DNA from: Halohasta salina
GTDB lineage: Archaea > Halobacteriota > Halobacteria > Halobacteriales > Haloferacaceae
DNA length: 64,000 nt
Direction of reading: 5' to 3'
NCBI RefSeq assembly: GCF_024178165.1
Contig: NZ_JAMZIE010000004.1
Location: 186,001-250,000, forward strand
This document shows positions 27,377 to 35,396 of this stretch, in pieces (position 1 is the first letter of the stretch; each line of letters begins with the position of its first letter). A program made the translations under genes and the position numbers. The notes beneath the pieces are model-generated. The model was not told the DNA's origin. It did no database searches and saw nothing but the letters and a program-made list of their open reading frames with translations.

Positions 27377-28213
27377 CTACAGCTCCAGCGGCTCGGGTGC
27401 CGGCGGCATCGATCGCTTGTGGGAACTCGTCTCGACCAGCGACTCGACGCGCTCGACGGCCGCCAACGAGATCCCATCGAGGGCCCGCACCGTTGCGGCC
27501 GCCGACAGCGGTCCGTCGACGTGGAGCGCGAGAATGGCATCCAACTGGTCGTAGTCGAGGCCTAACTCTGCTTCGTCGGTCTGGCCGGTCCACATCCCGG
27601 CGGTCGGCGTCTGCATTACCAGATCGTGGTCGACACCGATGTGGGCCGCAAGTTGGCGGACCTGCTGTTTGTAGAGGTTACCAATGGGGTTGCAGTCGAC
27701 GGCCTGATCCCCATATTTGGTGAAGTAGCCGGTCATCGCCTCCGCACGGTTGCCGGTCCCCAGCACCACCCGGTTTTCGGCGTTGGCGACGAAGTAGTTC
27801 AACACGGCGCGCGTCCGGACGTAGACGTTGCCGGTCGCCATCCGATCGTCGGCCGCCTCGGGGACGGCCTCGAAGAACTGCTCGGCGATCGGCTGGATCT
27901 CGATCACGTCGTACTCGATCTCCAACTGTTGGGCGACGCGCTCGGCGTCGCTCATCACCTCGGGATCGTTGACCTCGCTGGGCATGACGAGACCATGCAA
28001 GCCGTCGGTCCCGAGGGCCTCGACTGCGAGGTGGGCAGTCGTCGTCGAGTCGATCCCCCCCGAGAGGCCGAGGGTCGCCCCCTCGGCATCGGCGGCGTCG
28101 ACCGTCTCGCGGATGAACGAGACGAGGTGGTCGCGGGTCCGATCCAGTTCGGGCCCCGACAGCCGGAGATCCAGCGGGGCGTCGGCGGAGAGCACGGCGG
28201 CGTCACTGTCCAT
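27377..28213 (-). CDS. nadE: NH3-dependent NAD+ synthetase
   Basis: Final step of NAD synthesis: nicotinate adenine dinucleotide amidation with ammonia and ATP. 278 residues from the ATG at 28213; an upstream extension exists but is out of family length. PP-loop LGLSGGIDSTTTAHLA near residue 49, GTGNRAEAMTGYFTKYGD near 160 and GNLYKQQVRQLA near 180 are all present. No glutaminase domain, so it is the ammonia-using form. It is the last chromosomal gene before the injection-system cluster on its left side. Confidence 0.95.
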   Translation of the reverse strand: MDSDAAVLSADAPLDLRLSGPELDRTRDHLVSFIRETVDAADAEGATLGLSGGIDSTTTAHLAVEALGTDGLHGLVMPSEVNDPEVMSDAERVAQQLEIEYDVIEIQPIAEQFFEAVPEAADDRMATGNVYVRTRAVLNYFVANAENRVVLGTGNRAEAMTGYFTKYGDQAVDCNPIGNLYKQQVRQLAAHIGVDHDLVMQTPTAGMWTGQTDEAELGLDYDQLDAILALHVDGPLSAAATVRALDGISLAAVERVESLVETSSHKRSMPPAPEPLEL

Positions 28214-28356
28214 ACGAGTAGCTGGGTCGGGATCGACTAATAGGCTCCTGTCGGGGCGCTGGAGGCTACGTATGTCCAGTTCGGCACGGAAAACGTTGCA
28301 TCCACTTTCGACTGGAGGGATTGAGAGGCGAAGAACAACCGAAACACACGCGGCAG

Positions 28357-28797
28357 CTACTCGGGGAGCCCCGAGAGCGTGTCGAACCGTTCGTAGGTGA
28401 GTTCGATCGACTCGATGGCCATCCCGTTTGCGCCGCCGGTGAGGTCCGGGCCGCTCCACTTGACCGGGTAGGCGTTGGTGAACTCCCAGCCCCACGCGCT
28501 GTCGCCTTTGAATCCGGATTTGAGTTTGAGGACGACCGTTCGCTTCTTGATCGTCCCGCTCATCACCTCATGGAGCCAGTTCCAGAAGGTCGTGTCCTTG
28601 GTCAGGCCTCGCTGCAAGACGAGGTTCGCGTGAGCAAACCCGCCGGGAAGCTGGTGGACATGGTCATTGACTCCGCCCTCGCGGTAGGCGACCGTATCGA
28701 GTTCCATGGTCAGCCCCGATACCTCGGAAAAACCGGCGACCGGCTGGCCGTCGACTTCGAGTTCGAAGTTGTACTGCGAGTAGGGGTTGTCGACCAC
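28357..28797 (-). CDS. tail tube protein 2 (T4 gp19-like, Pvc1/Pvc5 type)
   Basis: Inner-tube or tube-initiator subunit of the contractile injection system. 146 residues of the gp19-like family: VDNPYSQYNFELEVDGQPVAGFSEVSGL at the start is the usual beta lead, and KRTVVLKLKSGFKG and WEFTNAYPVKWSGPDL follow. It belongs to the same family as the 150-residue tube protein at 29623. In eCIS two or more tube paralogues exist, one forming the long tube and one joining it to the baseplate hub; the role of each here is inferred. Last gene of the cluster, 6 bp after DUF6760. Confidence 0.88.
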   Translation of the reverse strand: MVDNPYSQYNFELEVDGQPVAGFSEVSGLTMELDTVAYREGGVNDHVHQLPGGFAHANLVLQRGLTKDTTFWNWLHEVMSGTIKKRTVVLKLKSGFKGDSAWGWEFTNAYPVKWSGPDLTGGANGMAIESIELTYERFDTLSGLPE

Positions 28798-28803
28798 TAG
28801 CGG

Positions 28804-29058
28804 TCACCCCTCGAACTCCGGATTGACCAGTTCGATCCCGCCGCCCTCGGTGGAGCCGCCGGTCGACCCGCCGAGCCCGCCGCCGGGCGGGCCGCCGCCG
28901 GACTCCCGGTTGCGGCGTTCGTTGATCGTGCTGATCTCCTCACACCAGCGGTGGCGCTCCCAGTGGGGCATCCCCAAGATTTCGTCGTGGCTCCAGTTGA
29001 AATGGTAGGCCACGAAGGCGATCTCCTCGTACAGTTCATCGGGATCGTACAGCCTCAG
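28804..29058 (-). CDS. DUF6760-family eCIS protein, probable CTG start
   Basis: Small conserved eCIS component of unknown structural role, about 84 residues. The family region LYDPDELYEEIAFVAYHFNW is fully in frame, but the first ATG/GTG in frame is the GTG at 29011-29013, which falls inside that region. Upstream the only plausible initiator before the preceding gene stop is CTG at 29056-29058, which overlaps the stop as CTGA, just as the other gene pairs here overlap as ATGA. The C-terminal half is a Gly-rich tail (GGGPPGGGLGGSTGG). Start by CTG reinitiation is inference. Confidence 0.65.
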   Translation of the reverse strand: MRLYDPDELYEEIAFVAYHFNWSHDEILGMPHWERHRWCEEISTINERRNRESGGGPPGGGLGGSTGGSTEGGGIELVNPEFEG

Positions 29059-29483
29059 CCCGTCGGATTTCCCAGTTCGGCCCCGTCCATCTCGTCGCCG
29101 TCGGCCGCGTCAGCCTCGCCGCCGATCGCGTCCATCCCGGTCGGCTCGATGCCGCCCTCGTTGGGAACGGCCGCCTGTGGGTCGTCGGGGCTATTGATCT
29201 GCTCGTAGAGCCCCTGCAAGTACTCCAGATCGGTGACGAACAGCGACTCGATCACCTCGGGGTCGACCGTCTCCAGATCACCGAGTTCGGTGACCACCCG
29301 CGACAGCAGGACGACGGTCAGATACGAGGAGTTCGACTGGACGCGGGGATCTTTGAGGGGTTTGATCTCGTCGGCCGCGGTCGCCAGCCGCATCCGGCCC
29401 TCCTTGTGGAGGGTGCCCTCGTCGTCGACGTACCCCTGCGGCAGGGTGAACTCGTGTTCGGTCTGAAGCGTCGAGTCGGTCAT
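29055..29483 (-). CDS. eCIS tail assembly protein
   Basis: 142-residue acidic protein typical of the gene found between tube and DUF6760 in eCIS loci: FTLPQGYVDDEGTLHKEGRMRLATAADEI, KDPRVQSNSSYLTVVLLSRV and VIESLFVTDLEYLQGLYEQIN. By analogy with phage tail assembly chaperones it may help tube or sheath polymerisation, but this is not proven for the family. The last 40 residues are Asp/Gly/Ala-rich. ATG overlaps the previous small gene (ATGA). Confidence 0.75.
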   Translation of the reverse strand: MTDSTLQTEHEFTLPQGYVDDEGTLHKEGRMRLATAADEIKPLKDPRVQSNSSYLTVVLLSRVVTELGDLETVDPEVIESLFVTDLEYLQGLYEQINSPDDPQAAVPNEGGIEPTGMDAIGGEADAADGDEMDGAELGNPTG

Positions 29484-29626
29484 TGCTCACCCCCCGTGCC
29501 GCACTCGACGACGACGCGATCAGGCTGGCGCTGGGCGCGACCCGTATGCAGGTACCCCTCGTCGTCGAGGCGTGCGGTGCCGACGCGGGCCGGCGGCTCC
29601 ATAGCGAGGCGTGTCGACCCCGTCAT
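29480..29626 (-). CDS. 48-residue protein in the tube module
   Basis: Short gene from ATG at 29626, ending TGA at 29480. Both ends overlap neighbours by 4 bp (ATGA), which strongly supports translation. Sequence begins MTGSTRLAMEPPARVGTARL and contains DDEGYLHTGRAQRQPDR. The GY-x-DDEG-x-LH order echoes GYVDDEGTLHKEGR of the next protein, suggesting the two share a short element. Function unknown. Confidence 0.6.
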   Translation of the reverse strand: MTGSTRLAMEPPARVGTARLDDEGYLHTGRAQRQPDRVVVECGTGGEQ

Positions 29627-30075
29627 ACGTCCTTCCGCTCCATCTCGTCGAAGGTGATGACGTAGGTCTCGACGGCGACGTTGTCGCCGCCGCCGGCCCC
29701 GGAGTTCAACGATGGCGGCTGGTACTCCTTGGGCCAGGCCTTCGTGAAGTTCCACCGCAGGTGCGATTCGCCCTGTTCGTCCTGGAGGATGACCGCGATC
29801 TCCTTGCGGGCCTCGTCGACGTTCCCCTCGACGACGGTCTGCCGCCAGTCGAACATCTCGCTGTTTTCCTGCTTCGAGCCGCGTTCGAGGATCAGGTCGT
29901 CGTAGACGGTTTTCCCGCCGAGGGCCCGATCGTGGGTGGGATCGTTGCCCTCGCGGTATTGGACCTGTTCGGTACGCTGGCTGGGGATCTCGACGCGGCG
30001 GAAGCCGCCGATCTGGATCCCGTCGAGTTCGATACGAAACCGGTTGGCTCGGAGTGGACCGTGTCTGTCTGGCAT
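29623..30075 (-). CDS. tail tube protein 1 (T4 gp19-like)
   Basis: 150-residue inner-tube subunit of the gp19-like family, directly downstream of the sheath gene, the usual place of the main tube subunit. Seen: RANRFRIELDGIQIGGFRRVE, YREGNDPTHDRALGG, YDDLILERGSKQENSEMFDWRQ and HLRWNFTKAWPKEYQPP. It forms the hexameric rings pushed out when the sheath contracts. Translationally coupled to the following small gene; shares the sheath promoter. Confidence 0.9.
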   Translation of the reverse strand: MPDRHGPLRANRFRIELDGIQIGGFRRVEIPSQRTEQVQYREGNDPTHDRALGGKTVYDDLILERGSKQENSEMFDWRQTVVEGNVDEARKEIAVILQDEQGESHLRWNFTKAWPKEYQPPSLNSGAGGGDNVAVETYVITFDEMERKDV

Positions 30076-30103
30076 TGGTGAGTGTGTAAATCGTTAGGTG
30101 TGA

Positions 30104-31813
30104 TCAGGCGTCGGCCGTCCACTGGCCGATTCTGAAGACGACGAACTCGGCTGGCTTCACGGGTGAAATGCCGATCTCGACGATCAGTCGACCGTTGTCG
30201 ATGTCGTCCTGTGTCATCGTTTCCTCGCCGCATTTGACGTAGAACGCCTCGTCGGCGGTCGACCCCTGGAGGCCGCCGTCGCGCCAGACGGTCGTCAGGA
30301 AGTTCTCGACCGACTGCCGGACGCGGGCCCAGAGGTCCTTGTCGTTGGACTCGAAGACCGCCCACTCGGTGCCCTCCTCGATCGACTGCTCGACGTAGAG
30401 GAAGAGTCGACGGACGTTGATGTACTTCCAGGAGGGGTCGCTCGACGTAGTGCGGGCACCCCAGAGCTGGATGCCGCGGCCCTGGAAGCTCCGCAGGCAG
30501 TTGATCCCCTTCGGGTTCAGGAGGTCCTGTTCGTCTTTGGTGATCTCGTGTTGGAGCGAGACCGCACCGCGAACCGGCTCGTTGGCCGGGGCGGCGTGGA
30601 CGCCGTGGGTCGCGTCGCTGCGGGCGATGATGCCAGCGACGTGGCCGCCCGGCGGGACGAGCTTCTGGCGGTTGGTGTGGGGGTCCGAAACCTCGATCCA
30701 CGGGTAGTAGTAGCCCGCATACGAGGAGTCGACCGGCGTCTCCATATCCGAGACCGCACCGGCGACCTGCGGGGCCTGCAGGATCGCAAACCGGTCGCCC
30801 TTGTTCTCACAGTGGGCGACGACCGCATCGGTGAGCCCCGTAATATCGTTCTCGTCGGGGACGCAGACCAGCGAGATGTCGTCGTGCTGTTTGAATCCCG
30901 CCAGTCCGGTCCGCATGCCGGGCTGGTCGATGCCCTCGTAGTCCGACAGCGACACCTCGTGGCCCTCGGGCTTCGAGGAGAGGTCGGAGGCGACCTCGAC
31001 GTCGACCGATTTGTCGCCGTCACGAACCGCTTCGAGATCGGCCTTCAGGTCGGCCTTCTTCTGGCTCGTGTCGAGATCGAGCGGCTCGCCGATCTCTTTG
31101 AGTTCGGCTTTCTTTTTGTCGTCGAGGTCCGCGGGGATCTCGACGGCCTGCTGGGCGCTGCCACCGTCGGCGGCCGCCCGCGCCGCGCCGGCGGCCGTCG
31201 AGAGCCACGTCAGCCCCGCGGTGGGCCGGCCGTCGCCGAGGTACTCGGCGTCGACGAGCACCGAGCCCGCGAGCTGGGACTCGTAGAACTGGCTGGATTC
31301 GGGATCGGTCGAGAGGTCCTCGTAGGTCGTCTCGACGTCCGGGGCCGGGTGGGGTTCGTCGGCGGCAGGCTGGTCGACGGCTTCGATATCGGTCGACCAG
31401 TAGCGGAGGGTGAGATCGAAGTACTCGCCGTCACCCTCCGAGACGATGGCTGCCACGCTGTTGCCCCAGCCGCCGGGGCCGTTGGCCGAGAGTTCGAGCA
31501 CCGGCTGGCCGGCGGCGTCGGCCAACTCCGCGGTGGCGACGTCGTCGGGAGCGGCCGCAGTGACACGGCCGACGTAACACCGGCTGCCGCCGTTTTTGAA
31601 GTAGCCGTCGACGGCGGCGTCGAGATCCGAGCTGGAGGGGCTCTTGCCGAAAGTGCGTTTGAACTGACCAAAACTCGTGATCAGCGTCGGTTCGACCGGA
31701 CCGCGCTCGGTCTCGCCGAGGAAGCCGGCAGTGGACGTGCTGGCTCCTTCGACGGATTTGGATCCGGTATCGACTTCCTCTACGTATACGCCTGGGGACT
31801 GGTATTCTGGCAT
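30104..31813 (-). CDS. contractile tail sheath protein
   Basis: Sheath subunit of the contractile injection system, 569 residues. The N-terminus PEYQSPGVYVEEVDTGSKS is the conserved strand that weaves sheath rings; TSFGQFKRTFGKSP, AVDGYFKNGGSRCYVGRV, the helical insert around KKKAELKEIG, and the C-terminal core VPPGGHVAGIIARSDATHGVH, FQGRGIQLWGARTTSSDP and WKYINVRRLFLYVEQSIEEG are all as expected. I chose the ATG at 31813; an upstream ATG at 31915 adds residues with no family support. A TATA element at 31891-31900 gives it its own promoter and a leader of about 55 nt. Confidence 0.95.
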   Translation of the reverse strand: MPEYQSPGVYVEEVDTGSKSVEGASTSTAGFLGETERGPVEPTLITSFGQFKRTFGKSPSSSDLDAAVDGYFKNGGSRCYVGRVTAAAPDDVATAELADAAGQPVLELSANGPGGWGNSVAAIVSEGDGEYFDLTLRYWSTDIEAVDQPAADEPHPAPDVETTYEDLSTDPESSQFYESQLAGSVLVDAEYLGDGRPTAGLTWLSTAAGAARAAADGGSAQQAVEIPADLDDKKKAELKEIGEPLDLDTSQKKADLKADLEAVRDGDKSVDVEVASDLSSKPEGHEVSLSDYEGIDQPGMRTGLAGFKQHDDISLVCVPDENDITGLTDAVVAHCENKGDRFAILQAPQVAGAVSDMETPVDSSYAGYYYPWIEVSDPHTNRQKLVPPGGHVAGIIARSDATHGVHAAPANEPVRGAVSLQHEITKDEQDLLNPKGINCLRSFQGRGIQLWGARTTSSDPSWKYINVRRLFLYVEQSIEEGTEWAVFESNDKDLWARVRQSVENFLTTVWRDGGLQGSTADEAFYVKCGEETMTQDDIDNGRLIVEIGISPVKPAEFVVFRIGQWTADA

Positions 31814-31890
31814 CTGTGTATCGTCTGTAGCTGCGATCGAACTGCAGTAGCTGTCCGCAACGGTACACCGTATCTGGGCCCCGTTTTGGC

Positions 31891-31900
31891 CTATATAATT
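31891..31900 (-). promoter_or_regulatory. TATA box of the sheath-tube transcription unit
   Basis: Minus-strand AATTATATAG in an AT-rich pocket between the accessory protein stop and the sheath ATG. It predicts separate, probably strong, transcription of the subunits needed in highest copy number. Confidence 0.55.
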
Positions 31901-31945
31901 ACGTAATTTCAGCAATAATTCAGTTTAAATGAATAGAACGGAGGC

Positions 31946-33184
31946 TCACGCCTCGGCGGCGACCGGGTGGAGGCGTTCGAGACCGGCGGCGGCTTCGGCG
32001 ACGCGATCGAGGGCGATGGCGACGTCGACGGCCGGCTCGTCGGCTTCGATGGTCGACTGGAGCGCGGCGACCGCATCGTAGTAGCGGTCGGCGGTCGGCT
32101 CGCGGGCAGTGCCGGCGAGGTCGTCGCCGACGGCCGCTAGCGCCGCGTGGAGCTGTCGGACCGCCGACCGGTAGGATTTGGGCTCCTCACCCGCCCCGTC
32201 GCGGCTGGCGGCGGCGGCCTGCCGGGCGACCTCGCGGGCGGCCTTGCTGACCGCGCCGTCGTGGTCGGCGAACGCCTCGGCGACCGCCCGGAACCGCCGG
32301 GCGGTGGTGTCGAGACTCCGCAGCCGCAGATGGGTTGCCGTCCGCCGGTGGCGGTTTTTGAGCGCCGACAGCTCCGATTGGAGGTAGTCGACGCGCTCGT
32401 GGATCCCCTCCAGTTCGGCGGGATCGAGTTCCGGCGTCGGGGGCTCGGTCTCGGTCGTCGTCCGGTGGGGGTTGTCGGTGTCGGCGATGTGGTCGGCGAG
32501 TACCCCCAACAATAGGTCGGTGGAGGCCGCATACGCCGGCTCTGGAGCCGTCTCCGACGGCTGCCACGCGCCGTCGGGACCGCGCTCGAAGCCGCCGAGA
32601 TACACCGCCGTCTCCGCGGGTGCGTCGGCCTCCGAGCGGTCGGCCTCGTGGGCGGCGGCCAGCAGCCGATCGGCGACCGCCGCCGGCGCGTCGTCGTCGG
32701 CCACCTCGATGTCGACCGACGGAGGGGAGACCCCCTCGGGCGGCTGCTCGCGGGCGGCGAGTTCGAAGCGCTCGACGACTCGGTTGGATTCGGGGTCCGA
32801 GCGGGAGCCGCCGGCGTCCGGAACGGCGACGGGTTCGAGGTCGACCTCGTCGAACCGGGCGAAGACGTAGAGTTCGTCGCCCGTCGGCTCCGGAACCGAG
32901 GCCGTCGTCGGCGACTCGACCACGATCGGCCGGCCCGCGGCGTCGATGGCGACCCCCGGCCCGACAGTGACCGCGAGTCCCTCGTCGGCCGGCTCGACCG
33001 ATCGGAGTTCCAACCCGCTAAGAACGCCCATATCGGCTGTCTGCCGGGTGACTAGCTCCAGCCGACCGGCGTGGTACTGCTGTTCGGTCCGCATGTCGCG
33101 GGCAGTCATCAGCTTCCCCTCGAAAAACCGGTTTTTCTCGAACTGGGTCGGTTCGCCCCCGGCGTCGTTGCTCTCGTCTCCCAT
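31946..33184 (-). CDS. conserved eCIS accessory protein
   Basis: 412 residues from ATG at 33184 (GTG two codons earlier is possible). N-terminal segment FEKNRFFEGKLMTARDMRTEQQYH, then LSGLELRSVEP and VGPGVAIDAAGRPIVV, recalls the FF-x-GK-L-LT-x-x-DF-x-x-EQQYH proteins common in actinobacterial and cyanobacterial eCIS clusters. The C-terminal half is alpha-helical with an Arg/Ala-rich coiled coil. Role is not established; it may decorate the baseplate or tail fibres. A TATA element at 33221-33228 precedes it, so it appears to be its own unit. Confidence 0.7.
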   Translation of the reverse strand: MGDESNDAGGEPTQFEKNRFFEGKLMTARDMRTEQQYHAGRLELVTRQTADMGVLSGLELRSVEPADEGLAVTVGPGVAIDAAGRPIVVESPTTASVPEPTGDELYVFARFDEVDLEPVAVPDAGGSRSDPESNRVVERFELAAREQPPEGVSPPSVDIEVADDDAPAAVADRLLAAAHEADRSEADAPAETAVYLGGFERGPDGAWQPSETAPEPAYAASTDLLLGVLADHIADTDNPHRTTTETEPPTPELDPAELEGIHERVDYLQSELSALKNRHRRTATHLRLRSLDTTARRFRAVAEAFADHDGAVSKAAREVARQAAAASRDGAGEEPKSYRSAVRQLHAALAAVGDDLAGTAREPTADRYYDAVAALQSTIEADEPAVDVAIALDRVAEAAAGLERLHPVAAEA

Positions 33185-33220
33185 GTACACAACAACCGAC
33201 GGTACTGTGTCGACTTCTGG

Positions 33221-33228
33221 TATATAGA
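33221..33228 (-). promoter_or_regulatory. TATA box of the accessory protein gene
   Basis: Minus-strand GTCTATATACC in the 73-bp gap after the propeller-tail gene. It lies about 40 nt before the ATG, so the mRNA would have a short leader. Confidence 0.5.
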
Positions 33229-33257
33229 CCTACGTTTCACTCAGCCAGAAATTCGAA

Positions 33258-35396
33258 TCAATCGAGCACTGCGGTGTGGCCGAGCGACGTCGACCCGAGT
33301 TCGAGCCGGCGCTCGCCGAGCCGGCTGTTGCAGCCGAGGAAGCTGTCGCCGCCGAGCCGGAACGTGGGGTCGAGGTCGACCACCGAGGCCTCGACGTGGG
33401 CGGGCGTCTCCTCGCGGACGATCGTCTCGACGGCCGTCCGGTGGGCGGGATCATCGAAGGGACCGGCGTAGACCGCCACCGACCGCTGGCTCGGGAGGTG
33501 ACGCTCGTAGGCCGCGCGGGCCACCGGGGCGGTCCCATCGAGATCGCGTGGTTCGAGCAGGCACAGGCCGTGGTCGACGCCCGCCAGCGCGTCGTCGCCA
33601 CCGGCGGCCGCCTCGCCGGGAACCAACCGGTCGCCCGGCGGAGTCTCCGGGGCCGGGAGGTGCCGCAGGTAGATCCCCAACAGCCGCCGGAGCCCCGCAG
33701 CCGTCCCGCGCTGGCGGGAGAGTTCCGGCGCGGCCGAAAGGAGTTCGCGGGTCGCCGCCGTCGGCCAGTCGACCGGCGGGTCGACCCCGAGCCAGTCGGC
33801 GAGCCACGGCAGGCTCTCGGCGGGGGCCGCCGCCGGATCGAGATGGCTGGTCAGCGAGTCGGCGTCGGCTTCGAGGTCGTCGAAGGCGGTGTCGAACACC
33901 GAGAGGAAGCGTTCGAGAAACGCTTTGGAGCCCGAGTCCTCCCGGTAGAGTTCCGGCAGCGACTCGATGGAGGACTGTCGGGGCCACGAGACACGCAGCG
34001 AGTCGACCCGCGGGGAGGCCCGTTCGCTGCCGACGAGTTCCAGCCGGACGACCAGATACCGGCCGGTCGCCGACTCGAACAGCGCGTCGGTCGGCGCGTC
34101 GACGGTCCGCCACTGATCGTCGAGGGCATCCCCGACGGCCGCAAAGCCGGCGTCGATCGCGTCGGCGGCCGCCGCCTCGCTCAGCCCGTCGGTGCGGGCT
34201 GCCAGCGCCGCCGGCTCCATCGCCAGTAGTTCCCAGACGGTGTCGGGTGGCTCCTCAAGCCCGGTCACGTCGGTGAGATCGGTCGACAGCGGCGCGGGGT
34301 CGTCGGTTGCGAGATACGAGACGCGGAGCCGCGTGTTCGTCCCCGCGGGCTCGGGCCCCAGCGCCAGCCGGTGCCACTGGACCGACTCGCCGGCGTCGAA
34401 CTGCCGGTAGGCGACCCCGCGGTAGGCTCCGTCGGCGTCGCGCCGTCGTCGCTCGACGGGCTCCAGCCGGATGAGATCGCCCCCAGCGACAGCGTAGATC
34501 GTCCCGGCGTCGACTGCGGGCGCACGAAGGAGCCGGCAGGAGCCATCGAGCCGGTGGCGGACGTCGACCCTCCCCGTCTCGGGATCGGCGGCCGCGACGG
34601 CCGACCGGTCGCCCGCCGACCCCGCCAGCCACACCGGCGTGTCGACCGCGGCCGCGGTCGCCACACGGTTGGGGACGAACGACTCGCCGTCAGCGGTCTC
34701 GAAGTTCGACAGCGGGAACGGGTCGGGGTCGACTTCGCCGTCGGCGGTCCGTTTGTGGAGCACTCGCCGCCGGCCGGTCGGGATCCGGCCGTCGAGGTGG
34801 TCGCCGCTGGCGGCCTGTTTCCGGATCCGCCGCCGTTCGGTCCGCTCGTCGAGCACGTAGCAGTCCCCGGCTGCGGTGGTGGTCATATCGAGCGGTTTGG
34901 CGAACCCTTCCCAGTGGGTCTCGGTCCGGCCATCGGTCCGGAGCAGCCGGACCGCGCCGGCGGCATCGAGCAGCAGCCAGCCGTCGTCGACCGGGGCAAT
35001 CGTCATCGGGTCGTCGACGCCGGCTTGGGTCGTGTCGATCGCCTGCCGGCGGCGGATCGAGACAACTGTTACCGCGCCGTCGGCTCCGAGAACTGCCAGC
35101 CGGTCGCCGTCGACGGCGATCGCCCGCGGCTCGTCGACCCCGCCATCGGCGGGCTCCCAGAGCCGGCGGGTGGTCGACCGGCGGCCGTCGTAGCTCCGGA
35201 CGACCCCGTCGGCGTCCAGCGAGTAGCGTGTGCCGCCGGCACCGACTGCGAGGTCGACCGCCGGCAGCGCCACCCGCTCGGCCCGCAGGGTCGGCTCAGT
35301 GGCGAGTTCGAGCCCGCCGTCGTGGACCGCGAGGTTCCGGTGAGCCCACGTCTCCCAGTCGGCCGCAGTAAGCGTCGTGGCTCGCGCGGGACTCAC
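33258..35396 (-). CDS. tail protein (phage tail protein I/TIGR02242 type) with N-terminal beta-propeller
   Basis: 712 residues, GTG start overlapping the previous stop as GTGA. Residues about 30-330 show propeller-like repeats (VDEPRAIAVDGDRLAVLGADG, VDDPMTIAPVDDGWLLLDAAG, AKPLDMTTTAAGDCYVLDE). From about 490 there is the TIGR02242-like domain: SLPELYREDSGSKAFLERFL, FDDLEADADSLTSHLDPAAAP, LPWLADWLGVDPPVDWP and RQRGTAAGLRRLLGIYL. The latter is a baseplate component that contacts the wedge. The propeller could be a receptor-binding or cap element; this is inference. Confidence 0.85.
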   Translation of the reverse strand: MSPARATTLTAADWETWAHRNLAVHDGGLELATEPTLRAERVALPAVDLAVGAGGTRYSLDADGVVRSYDGRRSTTRRLWEPADGGVDEPRAIAVDGDRLAVLGADGAVTVVSIRRRQAIDTTQAGVDDPMTIAPVDDGWLLLDAAGAVRLLRTDGRTETHWEGFAKPLDMTTTAAGDCYVLDERTERRRIRKQAASGDHLDGRIPTGRRRVLHKRTADGEVDPDPFPLSNFETADGESFVPNRVATAAAVDTPVWLAGSAGDRSAVAAADPETGRVDVRHRLDGSCRLLRAPAVDAGTIYAVAGGDLIRLEPVERRRRDADGAYRGVAYRQFDAGESVQWHRLALGPEPAGTNTRLRVSYLATDDPAPLSTDLTDVTGLEEPPDTVWELLAMEPAALAARTDGLSEAAAADAIDAGFAAVGDALDDQWRTVDAPTDALFESATGRYLVVRLELVGSERASPRVDSLRVSWPRQSSIESLPELYREDSGSKAFLERFLSVFDTAFDDLEADADSLTSHLDPAAAPAESLPWLADWLGVDPPVDWPTAATRELLSAAPELSRQRGTAAGLRRLLGIYLRHLPAPETPPGDRLVPGEAAAGGDDALAGVDHGLCLLEPRDLDGTAPVARAAYERHLPSQRSVAVYAGPFDDPAHRTAVETIVREETPAHVEASVVDLDPTFRLGGDSFLGCNSRLGERRLELGSTSLGHTAVLD

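Noticed and set aside
31814-31915. N-terminal extension of the sheath from an upstream ATG
   Set aside because: The added 34 residues (rich in Cys and Ser) have no counterpart in sheath proteins and would overlap the TATA element and leader.
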